Assembly: GCF_004794515.1 (NCBI RefSeq)
Contig: NZ_SSDF01000031.1
Coordinates: forward strand, 1-41,765
Origin: Microbacterium sp. A20
GTDB taxonomy: Bacteria > Actinomycetota > Actinomycetes > Actinomycetales > Microbacteriaceae
DNA: 41,765 nt
Reading direction: 5' to 3'
The notes under the pieces are model-generated. The model did no database searches. It saw only the letters and a list, made by a program, of their open reading frames with translations, and was not told the origin of the DNA. The position numbers and the translations under genes are program-made. Below are positions 16,054 through 23,374 of this stretch, in pieces (positions within the stretch are counted from its first letter, which is position 1; each line of letters opens with the position of its first letter).

Positions 16054-16119
16054 CTCAGCCCCACCTCACTTCAACGTCTGGCCCACTGGGCACGATAAGA
16101 CCCCTTATCCCGACTATCG
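16054..16119. repeat. Dispersed repeat B with GATAA-N6-TTATC core
   Basis: Direct-orientation relative of 5515-5579. Shared blocks are CTCAGCCC, CTCACTTC, TCTGGCCC, ACGATAAGACC, TTATC and CTATC. The two copies enclose 10.5 kb of accessory genes. Confidence 0.5.
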
Positions 16120-16150
16120 GCGCGTACCCCTCTCCGAGGGAGAACGCGCC
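16119..16150. repeat. Hairpin beside repeat B
   Basis: GGCGCGT (16119-16125) pairs with ACGCGCC (16144-16150), and CCCTC with GAGGG inside. It directly abuts repeat B and is not present at repeat A. It may be a terminator or part of a mobile-element end. Confidence 0.45.
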
Positions 16151-16278
16151 AGGGGTTCGAAGCCGTGAGGCCAGCATGTGCCATCCTGCGTCTCTGAGTA
16201 GGTGGGCGTCGATTTTCGGTGGTCGGGCAGGACTACGCTCAGGGGGACTTTGATCCGACCGGTACAAGGAAGCAGACT

Positions 16279-16485
16279 ATGGATGAGCAACGGCTAACGC
16301 CCGCGCAGGTAGATCACGCACTCGCGGCGATCGAGAAGGGACATCAACTCGAGGGCCAGCAACCGAGCGCGAGAGCCCTCGATCGTGCCCGGCGCATCCT
16401 GAGTGGCGAGCTCAGCGCGGGCGAGGCGGAAATCGAAATGCAGGACGCGGTCAACAAGATCGTCGAACGCGAGAGGAACAAGTAG
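16279..16485 (+). CDS. VbhA-type antitoxin, without a Fic toxin partner
   Basis: 68 residues from ATG 16279, preceded by AAGGAAG with six-base spacing. The pattern matches the VbhA antitoxin family: Q.LTPAQVDHALA, LEGQQPSA.AL..A.RILSGELSAGEAE, ending in a charged helix. VbhA antitoxins hold an inhibitory helix against a Fic AMP-transferase normally encoded immediately downstream. Here no Fic HPF..GN motif exists in any frame downstream; the next 830 bp are non-coding or decayed. It may be an orphan antitoxin that protects against an incoming Fic toxin, or the remnant of a lost pair. Confidence 0.7.
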   Translation: MDEQRLTPAQVDHALAAIEKGHQLEGQQPSARALDRARRILSGELSAGEAEIEMQDAVNKIVERERNK

Positions 16486-17321
16486 CTAGCCCCCGCTTCC
16501 CAATCGAGGTAGCGGCGCCGCAGGCTGGCGGCGAGAGCTGCCAGGCCTATGCCGTTCGCCACCCACGAGACCACCTGTCGCAACCATCCGGCGTACCCCA
16601 TTCTGCATCCGACCACGTCCGCGCGTAGCCGGCGAACACCCGTCTAGAGCGGAAGATAATCCGACCTTGCCGAGCACCTAGAGCCCGTTGCGGCCCAGGG
16701 ATTCGCACCACGTCACAAAAATTCTGGATGGCCGCGTCACTCTCCTTGAGGCCGCGCGCTCGACGGTAAAGAAGCGCGCGCCGATTCCGAGTCGAGGAGC
16801 CTGCTCCGTAACGTCCGGACCCGCAGTCGACGGCAACAGATGCGCTGTTCGAGTGCGAGCAAACCCCAAGGCGAATCTGACCGGCAAAAGCGCTCAGCAG
16901 AGAGGTGTGGGCATAGCTCTACTCACGGCCCACGGCGGGACTCGAACCTCGTCACGACATCGCCCCCTGCAACAACGGACGGCAACGTCCCCGGCGCTTG
17001 CGATAAACGAGCGATTCAGTGATCGAATCGGTGCCTACATCCGACGAGCTCCTCTCTGCACCTACCCGAATAGAGACCTCGGCATTCACCGAGAAGACAG
17101 CCAACGGGCTTTGAATCATCTAGGGCTACGACATGCTCAAGGATGTGTTGATCATGCCATCGACGTTTGCCCGAGACTCTTCTGAGTGTGAGGAGTCCAT
17201 CAGTCCAAATTCGTTCTAGGAGAGCCTTTCAACAGCGTTGCCGGAGTTCGTCGGGCAACGCTGACGTCCTTCCTTGCTCGCTCATTCGGCGACCGCACCG
17301 CTTGCCACCGCAACTTCTCTG
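16486..17321. other. 835-bp gap, decayed accessory DNA
   Basis: Several short frames in conflicting directions but none with start signals or family resemblance. A minus-strand fragment at about 16498-16616 (MGYAGWLRQVVSWVANGIGL) looks like a membrane-protein piece running into the antisense of the antitoxin gene. A T-arm-like string occurs near 16935-16948 but no complete tRNA. The hairpin at 17233-17263 is the only clear structure. Confidence 0.5.
17233..17263. terminator. Terminator-like hairpin
   Basis: A perfect 10-bp stem CAGCGTTGCC/GGCAACGCTG with an 11-nt loop. It lies about 60 bp past the stop of the minus-strand gene ending at 17322 and could end its transcript. Confidence 0.5.
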
Positions 17322-17552
17322 CTAGCTGGTGACGAAGGCGTGGGCCGGGAGGTCGATCCCAACTCGCTCAAGCCCAGCAGGATGGTTCGTCTCGTCCTCC
17401 CCCGCGTGCTCGTAGACGGGCTCGTTAAAGCGCGCGTCCTTGCCCTTTAAGTCGTACACATGCTGTACGTAACCGGGGTGATGCAGTGAGTTCAAATGTA
17501 GCCGTTCGACGACCACGTCGACTTCGTGGTGGTCCATCCAGCGGTCCGCCAA
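17322..17552 (-). CDS. Hypothetical small acidic protein
   Basis: 76 residues from TTG 17552 (GAGGGTGG upstream) or 71 from ATG 17537. Sequence is soluble, His- and Asp/Glu-rich (HHEVDVVVERLHLNSL, then YVQHVYDLKGKDARFNEPVYEHAG). No domain recognised. It sits at the right end of the island, 109 bp before the truncated comEC. It has modest third-position GC, lower than chromosomal neighbours, consistent with transfer. Confidence 0.45.
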   Translation of the reverse strand: MADRWMDHHEVDVVVERLHLNSLHHPGYVQHVYDLKGKDARFNEPVYEHAGEDETNHPAGLERVGIDLPAHAFVTS

Positions 17553-17660
17553 TTAGGACCACCCTCGTCTTTGTATCAGTCATGCGCATACCCTAGAGCC
17601 GCGGTGCACTGCACCGCGATCGGTCTCTCCGGACATGAATAACGGTTGCCTCCCCCTCGC

Positions 17661-18491
17661 TCATGATGGCGAGCAGCGGCTGCGCGGCAAGAGCGCGCTT
17701 GACCCACCTGTCTTCTCAACTGTGTCTCCACTCACCGCGGTCAGGTGGCTGAGACCGCTCGTGCGCATGTCGTCGTTCAACTCCGCGCTCACAGCACGGG
17801 TGTCGCCGACCGCGAGGCCCGGCAGAAGGCCTGCGCCGGGCTCGGGGAGTCGCAGGGACCGCTCCACGAAAGCGCGCTTGAGGCTCGCCGCGACGGCGAA
17901 CACTCCGGAGGCGGGCTCGACGACCTCGGTCTCGTTCGCGAAGACGACGAGGGCCGAGCGCTCACCCGCATCGGTCGTCCGCACCTGTCCGACCACTCGA
18001 ACCCGGGCACCGAGATCGAAGCCGTCGCCCGGCTCGACTCCTATGCGCACCGGCGCAGTGAGCGCGGCTGGTCGATCTCGGGTGCCGATGGTCATCGTCT
18101 GCGCATCGAACCACAGTCGTCCGTCCCGACCGATCGACGCCGACGAAGTCACCTCCGCACTCACCTCCGCCACTCGCCCGGACCAGTCGGCGGCCTGCGC
18201 ACGCGCGGGAAGGGCGAGTGCGACAGCAAGGCCGGTGGCTGCCATCGCCGCGAGAAGCACCACGGCCAGACCTCCGCCGCCGTGAAGCCGCAGTGCCCGT
18301 CTCCGATACATCGCGAGCACCATGAGCACCGCGCCCATGGCGCAGCCGCCCACCATCCACCACGAGGACCTCGGCACGAAGACGCACAGCAGGGCCGCCA
18401 CCCACACCACCGCGAGCAACGGCAGCAACCGCAGATCGCGCCGTTTCAGGCTCGGTCTCGGCTGCTCCGCGCGGGTTCCTGGCTGCGACAT
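17661..18491 (-). pseudogene. comEC: comEC, N-terminal third only (truncated)
   Basis: ComEC forms the inner-membrane channel for DNA uptake and is normally about 700-800 residues. Here only ~255 native residues remain: three N-terminal spans, an OB-like DUF4131 domain (W.GRVAEVSAEVTS, then RVRVVGQVR) and the start of the competence domain (GLLPGLAVGDTRAVS, DDMRTSGLSHLTAVSG). The conserved continuation after T-A-V-S-G is SGAN, but at about 17727 the frame passes into unrelated DNA and stops at 17661. The truncation is exactly at the most conserved motif, so an element has probably inserted here, with the rest of comEC presumably beyond the left edge of the window. No strong ribosome-binding site is seen; the native comEA-comEC linkage is also broken by 10 kb. 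Confidence 0.85.
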
Positions 18492-18644
18492 CCCGTCACG
18501 CTACGAGAGCGCAACGACCAGACATCACCGCGAGCCCGCGAGCTGCGGACAACCGCAGCCAATCACCACTGGTGCAGAGACAGAACCTCGCTACGGCCGC
18601 TGACGTCGCGAGAAGGCACCGGAATGGCAGACATGGCTATCGCG

Positions 18645-18672
18645 GACGCCGACGCCGACGCCGACGCCGACG
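18645..18672. repeat. GACGCC hexanucleotide tandem repeat
   Basis: Four perfect GACGCC units (18645-18668) plus a partial fifth in the non-coding strip between the luxR-type gene and comEC. One frame reads Ala-Asp repeats but no credible gene uses it. Slippage-prone. Confidence 0.8.
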
Positions 18673-18693
18673 GGCGAGTTGCGCCCCGTTCGG

Positions 18694-19311
18694 TTATCGG
18701 TGGACGACCCCTCGCATCTCTTCGGTCGTTCGCATCTCTCGCCCCACAGATACCCGTGGACGTGTCACGCGAGAGTGATGAGGCGGCGGGGTCAACAGGC
18801 CGCAGGCGCGAACGGCTTCGAGTCGAGTGCTGACCTGCAACGTCGCGTAGGCGTCGTGGAGATGCCGCTTGACAGTTCCCACGGAGATGACGAGCGCTTC
18901 AGCGATGTCCTGGTTCGTCGCCCCTTGTGCTGCGTGAGTGAGGACCTGCCACTGCCGCGGTGTGAGCAGAGCCTGTGATGCCCCGCGCGTCATGCTGATT
19001 CGCACTTCCGTGAGCAGTGCGCGGATGCCGCCTCCTGCCGAGATGTGGCAGACACAGGCGGGATACTCATGCGTCGATGGCACCCCGGACTCGTGCAACA
19101 GGATCGTGCGCACACGCCTTGTGCGACGGGCTTCTCGCGGTGGAAGCATTGTCGGATCGCTGACCAGCAGGTCTTGCGGGCGCAACAAGTCCACCTCCGG
19201 ATCAGCCATACGCTGCACCCGGTGGCCATCTGCGAGGAGAGCGTGCTCCACGGCATCGGTCAACCACTCCGATGCCAGACACACGCTCACCTGGGGTCTG
19301 GTACTCGGCAA
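18694..19311 (-). CDS. LuxR/NarL-type response regulator-like transcription factor
   Basis: 205 residues from TTG 19311; GTG 19290 is an alternative and neither has a clear ribosome-binding site. The C-terminal half is a LuxR HTH: LTPRQWQVLTHAAQGATNQDIAEAL, then ISVGTVKRHLHDAYATLQVSTR. The N-terminal ~100 residues look like a degenerate receiver (VSVCLASEWLTDAVEHALLADGH, LLVSDPTML) lacking the usual acidic cluster, so phosphorylation is doubtful. It is the third gene of a minus-strand operon after the sigma factor (30-bp gap), divergent from the secreted-peptide operon, and is a candidate binder of the dyad at 20554-20577. Confidence 0.8.
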   Translation of the reverse strand: MPSTRPQVSVCLASEWLTDAVEHALLADGHRVQRMADPEVDLLRPQDLLVSDPTMLPPREARRTRRVRTILLHESGVPSTHEYPACVCHISAGGGIRALLTEVRISMTRGASQALLTPRQWQVLTHAAQGATNQDIAEALVISVGTVKRHLHDAYATLQVSTRLEAVRACGLLTPPPHHSRVTRPRVSVGREMRTTEEMRGVVHR

Positions 19312-19341
19312 GGCGTCGTTTCGACGACTGGCAGAACGTTC

Positions 19342-19881
19342 TCAGGCGTCGCTCTGGAGGGTGAGATCAGCCCGAAGCTTCGCCCGCGCCCGCGCATACC
19401 TGCTGCGGACGGTCGCCGGCTTCCTGCCGAGGATCTTCGCCGCCTCCGCGAGGGAGAACCCGTCCCAGTGGACGAGCTGGATGACCTCGCGATCGCCCGT
19501 GGGAAGTGCCTCGAGTGCCTCCCACACATCGTCGCGCACAGGGCGGGAGTCGCCGCTGATGAGCGCTTCTCCCTTGAGCCTGTCGTTGAGCTTCCGCCTG
19601 CGCGAGAGCGCGCGTCTGTGGTTGGCAAGCACCTTCCGGGCGATCCCGAACGTCCACATCCGTGCCTCGATGCGGTCGGACGGCATGGCCTCGACCTTGC
19701 GCCACATGGTCAGCAGCACCTCACCGGTGAGGTCCGCGGCATCGTCAGTGGAGACGACCCGTCGAACGAAGTACGCGAACAGTGCCCGCTTGCTTTCATC
19801 GATCAAGCCAGGAAGGTCGAGCCTGTCGTCGCTCCACATCGACACCAGCGCCTCGAGGGGCTCCTCGGAACGGCCGGGCAT
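19342..19881 (-). CDS. ECF-type sigma-70 family factor
   Basis: 179 residues from ATG 19881, whose A is also the last base of the upstream stop (TGATG), a sign of translational coupling; the frame extends to 19902 but that start would overlap the upstream gene. Region 2 is visible at ~30-92 (ALFAYFVRRVVSTDDAADLTGEVLL, then RMWTFGIARKVLANHRR) and region 4 at ~125-175 (ALEALPTGDREVIQLVHWDGFSLAEAAKIL, SRYARARAKLRADL). It should direct RNA polymerase to a small regulon, probably the divergent peptide/ABC operon. Held by the membrane protein encoded just upstream (inference). Confidence 0.88.
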   Translation of the reverse strand: MPGRSEEPLEALVSMWSDDRLDLPGLIDESKRALFAYFVRRVVSTDDAADLTGEVLLTMWRKVEAMPSDRIEARMWTFGIARKVLANHRRALSRRRKLNDRLKGEALISGDSRPVRDDVWEALEALPTGDREVIQLVHWDGFSLAEAAKILGRKPATVRSRYARARAKLRADLTLQSDA

Positions 19882-20462
19882 CAGTGCCGCACCCATGTGC
19901 ACGTCGAAGTGCCGGAGGTGCCGATACCGGGTTCGTTGATCAATTCGAACGGGATTTCATTCCCAATGGCGTTTTCGATGCCTCTGAACACTGTGATCTG
20001 GTCGACGTCCTCCTGGGTGAGCTCGGGATCGACGTCACCGTCCCCGACGGAGACTGGGTTCTGCTCGCCGAGGTCGTAACCGCGTTGGCCGATGCCGGTC
20101 CAGTCATGCGAGGCGATCCACTCCTTCGCCTCCGTGACGTCCGTGCCATCCCACGACCTGACGGCGAGCGAGTACGTGCACTCCACTGTTGTACCCTCGT
20201 CGGTGACGTAGGAGATCGGGATGACGGCATCAGGCGTGAAGTTCGGAGCGATGTAGACGGCTGCCGCTGTCGCTATGGCCCCGACGCTCAAGAGTGCAGC
20301 GACGGCCGCTGCGATGCGGACGCCACGCGGGCGAAGCGAGGGCCGTGCGTGCTGCTCTGCGGCATTCCTGGCAACGCGTTCGAGCATTGCGTCAAGAACC
20401 TCCGGTGACTCCGACCACTTGTCGTGCGGGGTGAGCAGTCGGTTGAGCTGTGTGTCGTCCAT
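19881..20462 (-). CDS. One-span membrane protein, probable anti-sigma factor
   Basis: 193 residues from ATG 20462 with GGAG upstream. The cytosolic ~45 residues (MDDTQLNRLLTPHDKW, then EVLDAMLERVARNAA) precede one membrane span (~49-72) and an extracellular domain of ~120 residues with two cysteines (TVECTYS and a C-terminal TSTCTWVRH). It lacks a zinc-binding HxxxCxxC motif. Location directly before an ECF sigma gene and coupled to it by TGATG makes an anti-sigma role likely; the order anti-sigma then sigma is the reverse of the usual one. The outer domain could sense the secreted peptide or envelope stress. Confidence 0.65.
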   Translation of the reverse strand: MDDTQLNRLLTPHDKWSESPEVLDAMLERVARNAAEQHARPSLRPRGVRIAAAVAALLSVGAIATAAAVYIAPNFTPDAVIPISYVTDEGTTVECTYSLAVRSWDGTDVTEAKEWIASHDWTGIGQRGYDLGEQNPVSVGDGDVDPELTQEDVDQITVFRGIENAIGNEIPFELINEPGIGTSGTSTCTWVRH

Positions 20463-20472
20463 GAGTTTTCTC

Positions 20473-20509
20473 CGATGATCCGTTCACTACCGCTCATGTC
20501 CGATCATCG
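20473..20509. promoter_or_regulatory. Inverted repeat next to the anti-sigma start
   Basis: CGATGATC (20473-20480) and GATCATCG (20502-20509) are perfect 8-bp arms 21 nt apart. The left arm touches the ribosome-binding site of the gene starting at 20462. It may be an operator or an RNA structure controlling the regulatory operon. Confidence 0.5.
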
Positions 20510-20553
20510 CCGAAGTGTTGCAGCGGCGCAGGACAAATCTGCAAAGAACGCAA

Positions 20554-20577
20554 GATATGTATCCATCGGTACATATC
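20554..20577. promoter_or_regulatory. 24-bp operator-like dyad upstream of the secreted peptide gene
   Basis: Perfect arms GATATGTA and TACATATC enclose eight bases. It is AT-rich in a GC-rich context and lies 67 bp before the peptide ATG in the divergent intergenic region. Size and symmetry suit a dimeric HTH protein such as the LuxR-type regulator of the neighbouring operon. Confidence 0.65.
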
Positions 20578-20644
20578 ATCCTCCGCGCGCGTGTTCCACG
20601 CTCGAAGCAGGTCAACTCCGACCTCTGAGAGAAGTGAGGAATCC

Positions 20645-21034
20645 ATGAGTCGTACACGTTCAGCGGCGCCGCGCCGCCGCGGTAGTCGTCCCCTCGGTAT
20701 CGCAGTAGCTGCAGTGATCGCTTCGATGGGTCTCGTCGGCGGCATCGCCGCACCTGCGATGGCGTGGGGAAACGTCACGGTTGGGGCGCCTGCCGGGTGC
20801 ACGGGGAGCGCCAAGGGCAGCAGCTGGAAGAGCGGTTCAACCGCACGCGCAAGCACGGCTGAGTCCGGCAACATCTGCCTCGTGATCGTCCCTGTCCAGG
20901 CCGGTCTGCGCCTGCCGAACAGCAGCACTCTGTGGAACGGCACGACCGGTGTGGAGTACACATCGGCGTCAGCGATCGCATCGAACGGCTACGTCGGTGG
21001 ATGGCACCGCTGGGGCGGCAAGGTCGCGAGTTGA
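20645..21034 (+). CDS. Sec-secreted small two-cysteine protein; possible bacteriocin (lactococcin-972-like)
   Basis: 129 residues from ATG 20645, with TGAGGAA upstream. A basic start (RTRSAAPRRRGSRP), a hydrophobic core and APAMA form a signal peptide cleaved about Ala40/Trp41, leaving ~89 residues. The mature part is Gly/Ser/Thr/Trp-rich, with Cys52 and Cys78 (likely one disulphide) and a C-terminal GYVGGWHRWGG. Size, export signal, Trp/Gly richness and the linked HlyD/ATPase/FtsX genes recall lactococcin-972-type bacteriocins, which are Sec-exported and act on lipid II. The family's usual pattern is not clearly met, and that group typically lacks cysteines, so it may be a new type or a signalling/structural protein. 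The stop overlaps the next start (TTGA). Confidence 0.75.
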   Translation: MSRTRSAAPRRRGSRPLGIAVAAVIASMGLVGGIAAPAMAWGNVTVGAPAGCTGSAKGSSWKSGSTARASTAESGNICLVIVPVQAGLRLPNSSTLWNGTTGVEYTSASAIASNGYVGGWHRWGGKVAS

Positions 21035-21666
21035 GCCGATTCTCTCGGGGCCCGCTGCTCAGGACCCTCGTCATCGCGGGTGCCGCGAGCATGCTGTTGC
21101 TGACCGCATGCTCCGTACAGACGCCGGGTCAGAGTGGCGGGCCCTTGTCAGCGGAGCAGATCAAGAGCACCGCAGACAAGTTCCGTGAGGAGGGCAACGA
21201 GTGGCTGGCAGGCTTGCTGGAGGACGGTGAAGTCGACGCTGCCGACTACGCAGCCGCGTCGGAGCGCTATGCCTCGTGCATGCGCGGACTCGGATACGAA
21301 GTTCCCGCGCCCATGGTGAACCCGACGAACTCGATGACGCACATCTACGACATCGACATGGGCACGCGTGAGCCGGATGCCTTCGGGGAGGACGACCTCT
21401 CGTGCAAGGACCCTGACCTGAATGTCATCGAGGCGGCCTATCTGAACACGGGCGTACAGCGGATGGACGAGTCGCTTCGCATCGCCGCACAAGAATGCAT
21501 GGCCGAACTGGACTACGAGATCCCGGACGATGCACGAGACATTCGCGCTTTCAGCGGTGATCCGACGGCCGACGAGGGCGCACAGCGCGAAGCAGCCGCG
21601 ACATGCATTAGTGACGAGGCGCTGCGCCTCTTCCCGGAGTTGCCGTACGTCGGAGTGGCGTATTGA
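21031..21666 (+). CDS. Lipoprotein of the peptide operon
   Basis: 211 residues from TTG 21031, which overlaps the peptide stop as TTGA; the longer open frame back to 20932 would overlap the peptide gene. Signal: hydrophobic AGAASMLLLTAC with Cys27. The mature domain contains two related blocks, ASCMRGLGYEVPAP and QECMAELDYEIPDD, plus further cysteines (LSCKD, AATCISDEALRLFPEL), suggesting an internal duplication stabilised by disulphides. The 'YxxCMxxxGY' style is frequent in actinobacterial lipoproteins next to HlyD/ABC genes. A likely job is immunity or helping assemble the transporter outside the membrane. No enzymatic motif. Confidence 0.75.
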   Translation: MSRFSRGPLLRTLVIAGAASMLLLTACSVQTPGQSGGPLSAEQIKSTADKFREEGNEWLAGLLEDGEVDAADYAAASERYASCMRGLGYEVPAPMVNPTNSMTHIYDIDMGTREPDAFGEDDLSCKDPDLNVIEAAYLNTGVQRMDESLRIAAQECMAELDYEIPDDARDIRAFSGDPTADEGAQREAAATCISDEALRLFPELPYVGVAY

Positions 21667-22766
21667 ACAAGACCGCTGAGCAATCCCCGCGCCGACGCCG
21701 TGACGCAGCCTTCTGGGTCGTCGCGGTCTGCTGGATTCTGGCGCCAGTCATCGGCGTGGGGATGCTCTATCAATACCTCTCCACGAAGACCGTCGTCGCG
21801 ACTCAAGAAGTCTGGGCGCCGGCGCTCAGCGCCGAAGAAACGCGCGCCCAGGCAGTCGGCCTCGCACTCGAGTGGAGCGACGGTGCCGAGATCCCCGCGC
21901 CTGCATGGTCGGGGACGGTCGTTCGCGTCAACGTTCAACCTGGTGGCGTGCTCAAGAGCGGAGACGCGGTCGTCGATGTCGATGGCGTGAAGCGCATCGC
22001 GGCCTTCATGAATGTACCTCTCTACCGCGCCCTCGTTCCCGGATCCACCGGGGAGGACGTTAAAGCGCTGCTCGAGTTCCTCAGCACCCGGGGCATCGAC
22101 GTCCCGGACAGCGACCGACTCGGCTGGGACGCATGGCTGCAGGTCTCCGCGTTCGCGAAGTCCATCGGCGTCGACACCACACAGGGATTGGCGTCCTTCG
22201 ATCCAGGGTGGCTGGTCTTCATCCCGGCAGCCGAACTCACCGTCAGCGAAGTGCATGTGAAGGCGGGTCGACCGGCTCCCGCCAGCGGCGAACCCGTTGT
22301 CACAGCCATGGACCAACTCGTGTCGGCGCCCATCGTCACGCCCGAGGCCATCGCTGAGGTCACGGAGGACAACCCGATCAGCCCAGACGCGATTGCCTCT
22401 TCAACTGTCGCTGTTCCCGAAGGTGCCGTCGTACTGTTCGGCCAGAAGGAACTCGCAGTCGACGAGGCTCGGACCGCAATCGATCCCGCAGCGCTCCCCG
22501 AGATAGCTGCTGGGGTCACACAAGGAGCTCTCACCTCATCTGCACGCGTCGTCACCCCTCAGCCCGCGGCGATCGTCGTGCCCGCCGCCGCAGTTCTCAC
22601 CGGCACAGATGGCACCTGTGTCATCGTCCGTGACGGAGAAGAGCGTCGAGTGGTTGCCGCTGAGACGATCGAATCGGTCGACGGCACCTCGCTGATAGCG
22701 GCGAAGGTGAAGTCCGGCGAGAGCGTGCTCGTCAACCCCTCAGCTACCGGTGCAACATGCGCATAG
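21663..22766 (+). CDS. HlyD-like periplasmic-adaptor/peptidoglycan-binding-like protein
   Basis: 367 residues from TTG 21663, overlapping the previous stop as TTGA. One N-terminal span (~16-37), then a barrel-sandwich/lipoyl-like hairpin (WSGTVVRVNVQPGGVLKSGDAVVDVDG, split by a turn), a peptidoglycan-binding-like helical insert (YRALVPGSTGEDVKALLEFLSTRGI, ~121-145), a domain at 150-280, and a C-terminal beta domain (TGTDGTCVIVRDGEERRVV, then KVKSGESVLV). It is the MacA/HlyD counterpart of the following MacB-type ATPase and permease. In a monoderm cell it should link the ABC transporter to the wall. It overlaps the ATPase gene by 10 bp. Confidence 0.82.
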   Translation: MNKTAEQSPRRRRDAAFWVVAVCWILAPVIGVGMLYQYLSTKTVVATQEVWAPALSAEETRAQAVGLALEWSDGAEIPAPAWSGTVVRVNVQPGGVLKSGDAVVDVDGVKRIAAFMNVPLYRALVPGSTGEDVKALLEFLSTRGIDVPDSDRLGWDAWLQVSAFAKSIGVDTTQGLASFDPGWLVFIPAAELTVSEVHVKAGRPAPASGEPVVTAMDQLVSAPIVTPEAIAEVTEDNPISPDAIASSTVAVPEGAVVLFGQKELAVDEARTAIDPAALPEIAAGVTQGALTSSARVVTPQPAAIVVPAAAVLTGTDGTCVIVRDGEERRVVAAETIESVDGTSLIAAKVKSGESVLVNPSATGATCA

Positions 22767-23374
22767 TCGCGCGAGACCTCGCCATGAGATTCGGTTCTCG
22801 ATGGCTGTTTCAGGGCCTGGAATTTGCGTGGGAGTCGCCCGCCTTCGTCAGCGTCACCGGCCCCTCCGGTTCCGGCAAGACGACTCTTCTCGGTGTCATC
22901 TCCGGATCCATCTCCGCGACGGTCGGCGACTGCATCGCCGAAGCCGATGAGACGGGAGTGCCTTCGTCCGCGGGATGGATCGTGCAGAACAGTCCCCTTC
23001 TCGTCAGCCGGACGGCGCTGGAGAACGTGGCGCTCGGCCCTCTCTTTCAGCGCGTTCCACAGTCCGAGTCGCTGGCTCGGGCGGGGCAGGAGATGGCTCG
23101 TCTGGGCATCGAACATCTAGCGAACGTCCGCGCCAAGAAGCTCTCCGGTGGCGAGCGGCAGAGAGTCACTGTCGCTCGCGCCCTCGCATCCCAGGCGCGA
23201 CTGATTCTCGCCGATGAGCCCACATCCTCTCTCGACGCGGAGGCGAAATTGCGGGTGGCTACCGCCCTCCGCAGTGCAGCCGACGGCGGTGCCCTGGTCA
23301 TCATGGCGACGCACGACAAGGACGTGGCGGCCTTCGCCGACACGGTGTTCGACATCGGGCAGAGAACTACCTGA
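22757..23374 (+). CDS. MacB/LolD-type ABC transporter ATPase
   Basis: 205 residues. Walker A GPSGSGKTT (35-43), Q-loop Gln78, signature LSGGERQR (129-136), Walker B LILADEPTSSLD (149-160) and H-loop ATHDKD are all intact. Type belongs with LolD/MacB mechanotransmission ATPases. ATG 22757 lies inside the HlyD gene's end; the stop TGA shares its A with the permease ATG (TGATG). It should power the FtsX-like permease to move or extract the peptide or a cell-envelope compound from the outer membrane-leaflet side. Confidence 0.92.
   Translation: MRIVARDLAMRFGSRWLFQGLEFAWESPAFVSVTGPSGSGKTTLLGVISGSISATVGDCIAEADETGVPSSAGWIVQNSPLLVSRTALENVALGPLFQRVPQSESLARAGQEMARLGIEHLANVRAKKLSGGERQRVTVARALASQARLILADEPTSSLDAEAKLRVATALRSAADGGALVIMATHDKDVAAFADTVFDIGQRTT

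Noticed and set aside
16344..16616. Minus-strand frame overlapping the VbhA-type gene
   Set aside because: Its second half is antisense to a gene with a clear ribosome-binding site and family match; no start signal of its own.
16678..16887. Minus-strand 69-residue frame
   Set aside because: No ribosome-binding site, no family resemblance, in decayed DNA.
16935..16948. T-arm-like string suggesting a tRNA on the minus strand
   Set aside because: The five-base arms do not pair properly and no acceptor, D or anticodon arm fits nearby; at best a tRNA scrap.
17745..18833. Long plus-strand frame over comEC
   Set aside because: Antisense of comEC followed by the Ala-Asp microsatellite; no start signal.
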